DNA of 64,000 nt, from NCBI RefSeq assembly GCF_964355755.1, contig NC_092673.1, forward strand, positions 29,083,001-29,147,000, in the 5' to 3' direction. This DNA comes from Antedon mediterranea. Its lineage: Eukaryota; Echinodermata; Crinoidea; Comatulida; Antedonidae. Of the stretch, positions 25,901 to 37,900 are shown one piece after another. A program made the translations under genes and the position numbers. The notes beneath the pieces are model-generated. The model searched no databases, had not been told where the DNA came from, and was given only the letters and a program-made list of their open reading frames with translations. Within the stretch, counting starts at the first letter, position 1; every line of letters begins with the position of its first letter.

Positions 25901-28900
25901 ACACTGGACCTACGGTTTATAGTCCTTATCCGAGAAGACTCGTTCTACCACCAGAACTAGGAGTGAGTCGGCCTCGAATCATTGCCGATGTTGTTGGATC
26001 TTTAGGTATGATAAACGATGCCCTGCCTTAACATACGACATCAACCTTATTGGTTTTATTCTTTCCTGGTATTGATCATTTATTATATAGTTTTCTTTTT
26101 CAGGTCGTACTCTTTAGCCTGGTGGTTCTGGCTTGCCTCCACCGGTCTGTCAATGGCGTGTTGTATCAGGTAAGCACAATGGAAATCCTACCACTCTAAG
26201 CCAGTTTTAGTAAAGGCAAAAGACCCTACAATATATAAGTGGAGTAATGTATGCCCTCTGTAGTTTCTGTTTTAACTTTTTGAAAGTGATGTGGCCCTCT
26301 AGTGGTCCATGAAAAAGCTAATTACCGTTGAACCTCCTTATGTGACCACCTCCCTCTATGGCATAACATTCAAAAGCCTGAACAAAATATTAGTTACGTA
26401 GTATTTCTAAGCAATATCCAGCTCCCCTGTTCACTGTTACTGTCGTAGTACCTGTATTTGTCTAAATCTGCTAACAATGGGAGATTGTTGATCTAGGAGT
26501 CCAAATACAACATTATTACTACTTTAGCTGTCAGTTCAGAGCCAGAAATGAATAACACTACAAATAGAAATCTACTGATTTTATTTCCTTATTTCAATTT
26601 CAAACAAATCAAAAAATATTAGTACTGTATATATATTATTATTAGTATATTAGGCAATTAGACAATAATCTGACTGAATTCTTTTTTGCCCTGTACATAG
26701 TTAATATTAATAAGCATTATTTAATTAGTTTTTTTACACGTTCTTGATTACACTTCAGTATACACCATTACATATTATAATATTTGAAATTAACAAAGTA
26801 CATTTAAGTGTTTAATATCTCATTATGTTGGACTAATAATGTTAACGTCTTTCCAGTTACATATCAAACTTAACCACTACATTAAATTTACACTATGAAT
26901 ACACTACAAACGTCACAAAATAACACCAAATGAAAAATGGGAGTATTACATTTATGTACATAATTTAAAATTTTAAAAATTAGATTGAATAAAAATAATT
27001 GTACAGTTCAATCCCTACTCTATCGGAAACAATAAGATTAAAACACTAATAGAGTTGATTTTTTCTAAGAAACAAAATAACAGTTCTCAAATAACACTAC
27101 ACAGTATTTGATACATTTCAAGCCTAATATTAAAATTGTATTAAGGTGCTTTCTTGATGTCATCTGTGAATATCATGGAGGAAAATGTTAATTTTAATTA
27201 AAGTTCACCACTTCCACCGCTTCTTCCTCTGTCTACGCTTTAGGCTTGCCCCCAAGTCTGTATTTATTGTCATTTTTATGTTGTCCACCAGATTACATTT
27301 CAATTTTTTGCTAGTAGTTGAAATATAAATTGGATCATTTTCAGCTGTCTAAGCACCTTCTAAAAGTTCATACCATTTTCTATCTTTTTGCTTTTTCAAC
27401 AGTGCCTTTGCATCTTTTACCTCTTTTGAATAGGAAAATCTTATCTTCTTGATTAATCCCTTACCAATGAATTTTTCAAATGTCATTACTATTTGTTTCA
27501 TTTCCTTCGCTTCTTTACGTATTATATTACAGGTCATATGTTCTTTTTCATATTTTTGATAACCATACTTGATACTTGCCTCACTTATGTCGTGGTCTTT
27601 ATGTGAGTCCTTTTCTCTGCAATCGATGCATATTAGTTCCATGCAGTTTTCACACCAGTGATTTGCAACTTTATTATGGCACATCGGATATTTGATATTG
27701 AAGCCACGTTCGTTAACTTCGTCTAAGACTTTCTTTGCTTCAAGAGACTGAGAACCGATTGTAAGTCTTCCAATACCCTTTTCGGTATCAGTATGGGTTA
27801 CCTTATTGCAGATAGGACATACTATATTTAGCATTCCTCCTTGAGCCTTTTTTTGTAGGCATTTACTGCAAAATGGATGACCACACTGAAGATGTCTAGG
27901 ATTTTCTATTTGATTGTTGCAAATTGAACATTCAACCAAATTTCTCAAAAGCAATGTTGCTGGGTGTTGCTCGGCCATTGTTGCGTGATGTGAGGCGTCG
28001 GAATCTGTGTTCAGAATGTGAAGCGTCCCGGAATCGGTGTTCAGAATATGAAGCGTCGGAATCGGTGTTCAGAATGTGAAGAGTCGGAATCAGTGTTCAG
28101 AATCGGAATCGGTGTTCAAAGTGTGAAGCGCCGGAATCGGTGTTCAGAATATGAAGCGTCGGAATCGGTGTTCAGAATGTGAAGAGTCGGAATCGGTGTT
28201 CAGAATTGGAATCGGTGTTCAGAATGTGAAGCGCCGGAATAGGTGTTCAGAATGTGAAGCGTCGGAATCGGTGTTCAGAATGTGAAGCGCCGGAATAGGT
28301 GTTCAGAATGTGAAGCGCCGGAATTGGTGTTCAGAATGCGAAGCGCCGAAATCGGTGTTCAGAATGTGAAGTGCATCATCAAAGTATCTGATTTATATAC
28401 TGATACTCAACATATCTTTGGTTTCTGATTGGTTATTAGAAAGCTGTGAACAGCCAATGAAAATAATTTATGATGATTAGTGTTTCTAAAAATATCCAGG
28501 CGAGATCACGATTGTTTGCCTGCATAATAAAAATGCTCAAATAATAATAACAAATAAACTAACTTTTTTGTAGTTTTCAAATTTTTTGGGAAATTACCAA
28601 ATATGGTGATTTCAAAGGAAATTTATTTATTTTAAAAAGATTTTTCTAATAAGTCTATCTATAATAGCTATAAATGAGTATACATACCACGTTAGCTACA
28701 GACCGTGTACTATTATACTCGCATTCCTTTTTTAATTGAATTTTCAATGTTTGATAATGCTGGCGTCATGCGGGTTGGATGTTTTTACAATCCAAATATT
28801 ATTGCTTTTTAAATTCAAAAGTGCAGGTAACATACCAAAAAAGGTGATTATTAAGAAGCAAAATACACAATTATTCCACTTCATAAAGCACTGTAAAAAT

Positions 28901-31900
28901 AAAATAATTTGTGCAAAGTCCATGGACAATGCATGCTCGTCCCCGATCTTTAGCTAAAAGATGTTGACAAGCTGATGGCCAGCTTTGTATCAGCGGCCCA
29001 GAGCTTATGGGGGCCTATGAGCAGTGCCCAGAGGAAAAAACAGGCATTCCGATATGTCGAAAAAATCTAAAAAGGAGGTTTTTCCAAGGGGGCTCAGGCC
29101 TCTGTGTTACGCCACTGTTCGCAAGCCAGATGTCCCAGCTTAAAATTTACAAATTATATATACATAATCTATATATTAATGCTACTAAATTTTTCGCGTA
29201 TTTTACGTATCTCCTCCAAAACCACTGAACGATACACTTTCCTGAATTTTAAGGAAAAACACTCAAAAAAGGCAAAAAAATAGCAGTAATTTGAGGTCTC
29301 AGCGACCATGTTATGTCACTGTATAAACTACGCAACCTCCTCTGTTGTGTACCGCCATGTGAGTGGGTAAAACGCCGTGGCCATTGATATCAATGCTTAG
29401 TACGTTCAAGGTCAATCCGCAACATGTGTAATTATTATACACAACACAACTTTTCAAGTTGGACTAATATAGTCACTGGAAATACAAATAGCAAACTCAT
29501 CAATGAATTAATTTCTGTTTTTTGTTTTTCAATATATAAATCATGTATAACATATAAAATAACGTTGAAAAACGAAAATGTACAAAGTACGATATGGAAC
29601 CTATACAGAATAGAACTTTTTAATTTAATTAAGATTGAATACGCATGTAACATTATCAATGCTAGAAAAAAATGGGCTAACGTCAAAGAAAAACTGTCAG
29701 AATTTGTTCAGTAAACTTTAATGGAAATAAAGTATATTGTCTGTATGTATACGTATATTATACTTTTAATTTGTGTATATACATTTCCATTTTATTACTT
29801 GACAGTTTTTATAGGTTTTTTTATGCCCATGTATATAGGTCTAATGTATTATATTTGTGTATATTTTTTATCGTTCTTGGTTTTAATGTTAATTTTATGC
29901 ATATGTGTATATATTGTGTGGGTATGTGTATGTATATATATGTTTGATATATGTAGTATGTATTTCTATATATATACGTGTGAATGTATTGATATTATAT
30001 ACATATACAAATATGAATGAAAAAATCAAGACTCAGGTTAATAATTCAACATATTTATTAACACTACAAACTGTTTCATGAGAGAGATAAAATACCTGCT
30101 CAATCTTCAAGTGTTAGGCTCTGAGTAAAGTAATTAGAAGAGACTGTTTATAGTTAATATATGCAAGCGACAGAGCAATAGTTGTATATTCAACCGTTCT
30201 ATTCATCAATAGGTGTCTTTAATTAGTAACCTTTATATCTCAATAAGAATTTTCTTCTGTGTCTGCATGTGCTAAATAATTCGTTTCTTGGACTAAGAGA
30301 GCAAATATCAGGCTTAAATATAATGAAATATTTCTCTTGCAGACATAGTTTGCAGCGTTTACTTATATTGGAATAAGGCTTACATTTGGCTAATACTCGC
30401 CATTTAATATTATATTTAATGTTGTCATCTTTAGTTTCCAAACATGTTAGCTAAGCGCTGTACTATTTTTATACTTTTTATTACAGAATGAGCTTGTATG
30501 CCCATTGTATCTACACTTAAATGTATTTTCTGTCAGTCCAACATATGTTTCAATTTTGTTAGTGCCATTTCTTGTGACAGCCTGGTATACTACTGTTAAC
30601 CATTTCCCTAAAGGGCAAATCAAATACAAATATATAAACTGAAAGATACACAAATTATGATAAATAAGTTAACAAACGTTTCATAACTAAACAACTTTTT
30701 TCATTAAACATGCAATATATTTTGTAATAGATAACATAACAAAAAAAATATGCAGAAAATAATGCAAATATATATATATGAGATTCTGTAATTGTTGAAT
30801 AAAGGTGGTAGTTAACCACAAAAGATTAAAAAAAAAAAAGTATCACCGATTAAAGCTAAAAATCAAAAGTAGACCACAATGTAATTACAAAACTTGTAGC
30901 AAAAAAGATACGAAACCTACAAAAAAAAATGCAAAATATAAAAAACCATGAAAAAAAAATGAAAATGAACTAAAAAGAAAACATACACACAAATAAAATG
31001 AATCCAAATGGGTGTCGTGATTCGACAAAATATTAACACCCAAAAAATTTAATTTCTGACACTTTTTGTGTCCGTAAGCAGCTGTAGTTTTATTATTTCA
31101 TATTAATATTTAAAAAAAAACAACTTAACAATTCATGTTTCCGCAGCAATGACATGTATTTTTCAATCGATTTATGTTAAACCTTTTTTTTTCTGTATTT
31201 TCGCACTTTTATCAGAGTGCGCTTTTAATATACTTGTCCATGCAAAGTATGTAACCACATAGGACAGAAAAAGACTGTGCGAAGTTTTAATTAATTACAC
31301 CTATTCTTTGAACAGAATAACTTTCGTAATCACAGCCATTGATATCAATGCTTAGTATGTTCGAGTTCGAATCCGTGACATGTGTAAAAAGTATCACCGC
31401 TTAAAGCTAAAAATCAAAACTAGACCACAATGTAATTACAAAACTAGCAAAAAAGATACGAAACCTCGCACAAAAAAAATTGAAAAATATAAAAAAACAT
31501 GAAAAAAAATGTAAATGAACAAAAAAAAAATAATTTTCGTAAAGTCTGAACAGTCAAAAGTAAAGTCTAAAGCTCCATATCCACTATTGCTTTAATTTTT
31601 TAGCCTACTTATATTTTAAAGTGAAGGTCAAAGTACTTTTATCAGAGTGCACTTTTTTTATACTTGCCCAAGGCAGAAAAAGACCATGTGGAGCACGGGT
31701 TCTGCTAGTATATATATATTTTGGAACTTTTTATATGATATTCATTTCTAAAATTGGCAATTACGTTGCTTTTATGGAGTTTACAGGATTTCTAATTATA
31801 GGATTTCAATGGAAACAATTAAAAAATATTAAGTTGTCAATAGATTTTTGATATTCTGGGCTGATATCCAATAATGTTCAATAAAATTTCCTGCTTTGAA

Positions 31901-34900
31901 AATTCCATTTCAACTAGGGTTGGAATGTTTGGCAAAAAACCTACTGTAAATAACTCAAAATGTTGAATAACAAACTTTACTTCCTGTTTACTACTACTGC
32001 GCCAATTTATACAACTAAATGGTACGCTCGCTTCGCTCGCGTACCATCTAGGTCGTGCCCACAGATGGTTCTCGAATAAACAGTAATTTCAGCGTAACAA
32101 AACTGGCGATTTCAAATGTACGTACCGCAGGACTACAATACATTGTCGTTTACAGAAACGAATAAATAGACACGATGATTTATGTAGCTAAAATTATCAC
32201 CCTGGGAATTACTTCCGAAGGAGAAACTTATCACAAAATGAGTCCAAATTTTTGATTTGGACTCATTTAAAGAAACCCAATTTGTGTTTTGTATGTAACA
32301 TTAGGGTTGAGGGATGGGAAAGCGGATAGGTACAAAGAGGAACAATTTTTAAATATATTCTTTATCCACTCAGTAACAAAGTATTTTGTTCATGTTTTAT
32401 AGGCCTATAAATAATATACCTCTAAATACAGTAAAACATTTGCGATTTAATACTTTGTTAAAACTGTCACTGTCATAATCGATTGAAATATTAAAGTACA
32501 TATCACGTTACACCACTACGACGTTTATTATTGGTAATTATTAATTAATACAAACGTTGAGAAGGAACTGTCAGTATAAAGTTTATTTGTATATAATAAT
32601 GTGTTTATATATCTAACAGTAGAGCCTATCCACAATCTCAGTAATAAAGTTTATTTGTATATATTTTTATATTACATCTAACAGTACGAACATTCACAGT
32701 AAGAAATGTTCGATTCAAATGAGGACCAAAAATAGTTAATAGGTATTTACAGTATTGTCAAAGTATTGCAAGTTTATTCTCAAAGGGCCCATATATTTAC
32801 CTACCATATGTGTTAAACCAAGGGCTCATAAATTTACCTACTTGTGTTAAACCAAACTCTGGCAGACTGAGAGATTGGGATGTTCCATTCATCGCAAATC
32901 AATACATTTGTATAATCGTATATTAAATCTATTAAAATAGTATTTTTTTAAAGAAAATCGGCCTGTCTTCAATATTATGATGCTGTACTCTAGCTGTTCA
33001 ACCAGTTTTCAGCTATTAAAAACAATTATCGTAGGAGAAGATAGGAAAATGCGAAGCCTCCTCGCATTTTTGTGGCGGGTATTTTTCAAGATGGACATCC
33101 ATTAGACAGTGTATACGATCGGAAAACACCCCTATTTGGGGCAAATCGTTGAACCTAAATTCGTTTTAATCGTCAATAACTAATTATCTAACTTAATTTA
33201 ATTAGTAAACAGGGTTACATCAGGTGGTTAAAATCAGTACCGAAAGTACGAACCAACTTTATATACCATCGAGTAAAAATTCTAGAAGTAAGGCCCGATT
33301 TATCGAATTTTGCCCTTACGTAAATTTATATATAGATTCCATGCGTTTTCAATTCTTCACAGGATTTCTTTTTGTCATCTAAGAGGCACCTGGATTTAAA
33401 AAGAATGTAAGAAAGAAATTCTTTCTTGTTTAAAGCGATTAATATTTTTCGGGAAAAACCTTACATTAATGATAGTTTTGTTGAACATCATTGCACTTGT
33501 TAATTTGACATTGACCATTCCTATTGGTCCCAATTTTTTGATGCAGAGGTCTATATTCGAACAAACCATGCTCCATCGGGATTTGTTATTATATCATATC
33601 ATATCATTTATTTCGCCAAATACAGTACAAAGTAAGACATAAAACAGTACAAAAGTAATCAATGAGGCACGATCACCTAAAAGTTATAAATAAAAATAAC
33701 CACCGAGAGGCTCTCCACATAGAAATACTTACATAAAATGAATAACACATAAAAAACATGAATCCCTATAATAATAAAACGTTAACATTCTGCAATTGCA
33801 TTTATATAAAATAGTATTAATTTAAAAAGAAAGACCTAAGAGATTAAAAATATTATATATATATATATAATTTAAAACAGGTTGATATTAGGGTTTCGAT
33901 CCAAGTCGGCCCTAAACCGTCTCGGCCAAAGTCAACTCGGCCTCAAGTCAACTCGGCCTCAAGTCAACTCGGCCTCAAGTCAACTCGGCCTCATGTCAAC
34001 TCGGCCAAAAAATAATCGGTCAACTCGGCCCCGTTGAAGTATGGAACGCAAAAAGTGCAAATGAAGGGGATTGATAAAATAATATTTCTTCACAATTTTT
34101 TAACTATGAATAATTCTGACTTTTAATGAATATTATTATTTAGACAATAATATATTTAGCAAAAAAAATAGGAATGATTTCACCAACTTTCCTTTATTTA
34201 CGTTTAATAAAATTTCGTTTGTGAGCCTCCCTGCGCGTTTGCCAGCTTTTTCGATATCTACAACTGGTGCTACGTGTTTTCGCTGACTGGGGGATTCCCC
34301 TTTTTTAAAAACGCAAATCATGCACAAAAACGATGTACGATCATTTTTTCTATGGCCAAATGGTGGAACGTAGGCCTCCGTCTTCGATTTCCTAAAATAC
34401 GGTACCTGCACGTGTTTTTTGTAACACGCGGGTACTTCTATTCATATCGGCAATGAGTTCATTTTTTTATATGATATTATATTTTTTATTTCTTCATTTT
34501 TTTTAAAACGTGGATAGTAAGAATCGTAATAATATTAAGCACTTTTTGCGTTCCATACTTTATTGTGGCCGATTAGTTTTTGGCCGAGTTGACGTGAGGC
34601 CGAGTTGACTTGAGGCCGAGTTGACTTGGGGCCGACTTGACGTGGGGGGGCCGACTTGACTTTGGCCGAGACGGTTTGGGGCCGACTTGACCTGCACCTG
34701 ATATTAGATATAGATATTTCTTAAGGTTATGCGTAAAAAGGTTTATATCTGAAATGTCTAACAAAAAAGTTAAAGACAGAGTTATGAAAGGAATCAGTCC
34801 GATCAATAAAATTATTATGTAACTTAAGATTAATTAAGTCCAAATAAGTAATCTCCCAGGAAAGATCCAACAACGCTCTAAAATTCTCTAGATAATTTTC

Positions 34901-37900
34901 CATTTATCATAATGCAAAACTTTGTGTTTTATAGAACTTAACAGTCTGATACTATACAGTATATAATTTATTGGTACCTGATCACATGATAGTACCGTCC
35001 ATTATCAATTCATGATTGCTATCTCTCACGCAATTTTACCAATATTAAATAAGATTGGATTTTTAAATTCTGTACACAATTGAAATTGTTGTACACAATT
35101 TGCAACCCAAATAAGGCAACATTTAGTATTATGCTATATAAGTATTATATACCATGAGGTGACAAATACATATTATTACTCAGACTGTACAAATGACAGT
35201 TATTCCTATTGTAAAGGTTAGTAAATAACTTTTGGAAAGTACAGAATATTTTCAGAATTTCCAAATGTCCAATTTTTTTTAACGCAGTCCACAAAGAACA
35301 TTCCAGTTTTCAAAACAAATTTCTGTTAATTTTTAAATGGACAAATAACGACTATGACTATAAAACAATTATTTTAAACATGAATTATTTATTGCATTCT
35401 TTCAATAACATTGATATATAATGAAAAATAAAATGAGAAAAAAAATAACAAAAAATTGCTTTGTAGAATGGATGTAAAATGACTACTACTTGTCTTGCCT
35501 TTCAGTGTGAAATATAATGGTATCTTTACAGTCCTGATTGTGATGGCATCGGTCAGTCTGGACCTTTGGAGGCTAATAGCAGATAAATCCTTACAATTGG
35601 TAAGATAATTTATGATGATTTTACACATAGCATTGCAAGATTTGTTAAATCAAATTGTATGTTTAAGTGTTTATGTATGTGCTTACTGTTGTTTTTTGAT
35701 CACGTTTTTTAATAATTAAATATTAATTAAACTCATTTATTTTTTAGAGGGATCTACTGTACCAGTTTGGTTGTCATGTTGGACTAATAATCATCGTGCC
35801 TGTCATTATATACATTAGTATTTTCTTTGTACATTTGACCATTTTGAACCGCAGTGGACCTCATGATGATTGGATGACCAGTGCTTTTCAGGCCACACTT
35901 CAGGTCAGCTTATTAATTTAGTAGTATTATGATATTTATTATAAGTAGGCTATTGGTGTGTAAAAGTAGACCTTCATCAATGTCTTACACCAAGCTTAAA
36001 ACTTATTTTAAAGCGTTCCACCTAGGCTAATATGAAAGGAGCACCCACCCCAAAAACCTTTACCATTCACCCTCAACACTTTGACACCAACCCCCTCACT
36101 AGACTCTACATCTGTACTCACTTAAAATATCAAACATGAATTTGAAACTATTGATTTTTGGGGAAGTTTCTATAGTCTATTTTGTGACCTGAATAAATTG
36201 ACATATGCCTTTTCCCCTTTGAAGGGAGAATACAACTCGAAAATTATGTAGTTTTCAGGTTTTATTGTAGAGTGTAGGTGTAATCTTTATTTGTCTTGTA
36301 TTAATGTATGTTGACCTTTTTATTTGCAGGGCGGTTTGTCATCCATTACAAAAGGTCAGCCATTAGAGATTGCATTTGGGTCACAGGTCACTTTACGACC
36401 TACACATGGAAGAACATGCTGGTTGCATTCTCACCCTCATACGTATCCAATGCGTTACGCCGACGGACGCGGAAGTAGCGCTCAGCAGCAGGTCACATGT
36501 TACTCGTTTAAGGATATCAATAATTGGTGGCTTGTAAAAGATCCACAAAGGTAATTTATTGTGAATAATTGAATTTTAATTATGATAGCGATTTTGATAG
36601 AATATCATAACCGGTCTACACTTTCAATAATTCTGGACTGTAATGTTGGCTGTCTTGTGTGTGTGATTACCCATGGGTTGTCATGGGGGCTTCAACACAT
36701 ACAGAACTATGTGTTTGATGTGTATTACTGTATTAACAGAGGTCGATGACATAATATGTTGTATTGCCATTCTCTTTAGCACAAGTCTGATTGTGGAAAA
36801 CAAGCCCCGTGTTATCAGGCATGGTGATGTCATTCAACTGGTTCATGGAATCTCGGGTAGAACATTAAACAGGTGAGATAACATGTAGATAATCTATCAG
36901 GAAATTATGTTTGTTGCTATGGATTAATCATCAATGCATGTCATGTATGAATAAAGGGTAAATAGAGGGGAAAATAGAGGGGAGATTCGCCCTCCTCAAC
37001 ACAACCAGTGGTTTAAATGTATCCAAAACACTGGAGATTTAAATATAATATTCTTTTGTTGAATTTGTTTAGCCATGATGTTGCTGCTCCTATGTCGCCA
37101 TATTGCATGGAAGTGTCCTGCTATATTGACTACAACATTTCATATCCTGCACAAAATCTATGGAAAGTGGTAAATAATTACATATTACGTTATTGATGAT
37201 TGTACAGTATATTATAAGTAGAGACCAACAAATACAATTTTATACCAATTTGTTTGTTTGTGCTTTATTGTTATTGTCACCTAATTTTTTTCTCACAAAC
37301 TGATCTTTATGTAAGCATAACTCTTGTATTATACTGTGTTTTTTATGTAAATTGAATTGAAAATTGAATTGAACCGACAAACTATGTGTCCCTAATGATC
37401 AGCAAGTGCTGGATGGATCACCCTCATTAAATATGTTTTAAAAAAATTGTAAAAAAATTTAAGTTTAATTGTATAGTTCAAAATGGCGAGCTCTGTTCAT
37501 TGACAATGTATAAAAACTTTTGTCTAATTGTTTATTTTCTTCAGGATATTGTGAATCGTGAAACTGAGGGCAGTATTTGGAAGACCATTAAATCTCAGAT
37601 TAGACTTGTACATATGAACACTTCATGTGCTGTAAAGGTTTGATTTCTGTCATATATTAATTCTAAATTAATTATAATCTGCAGGATTTCATTCAGTCTT
37701 GTGGATCAAAAATGTCTCTTTCCTGCAATTTGAGTTTCTTCAATATTAATTATTATCACAAATTAATGACAATAGTTTTGGAATTTATAGAAATTCAGTT
37801 AAAGCATATTAACAGTTCCAAAAACCTTAGTGATGTGACAGGGATGTAAAAGTTATTTTAGGTATTTCCTATACTTTCTACCATAATGTTAAATATTCTA

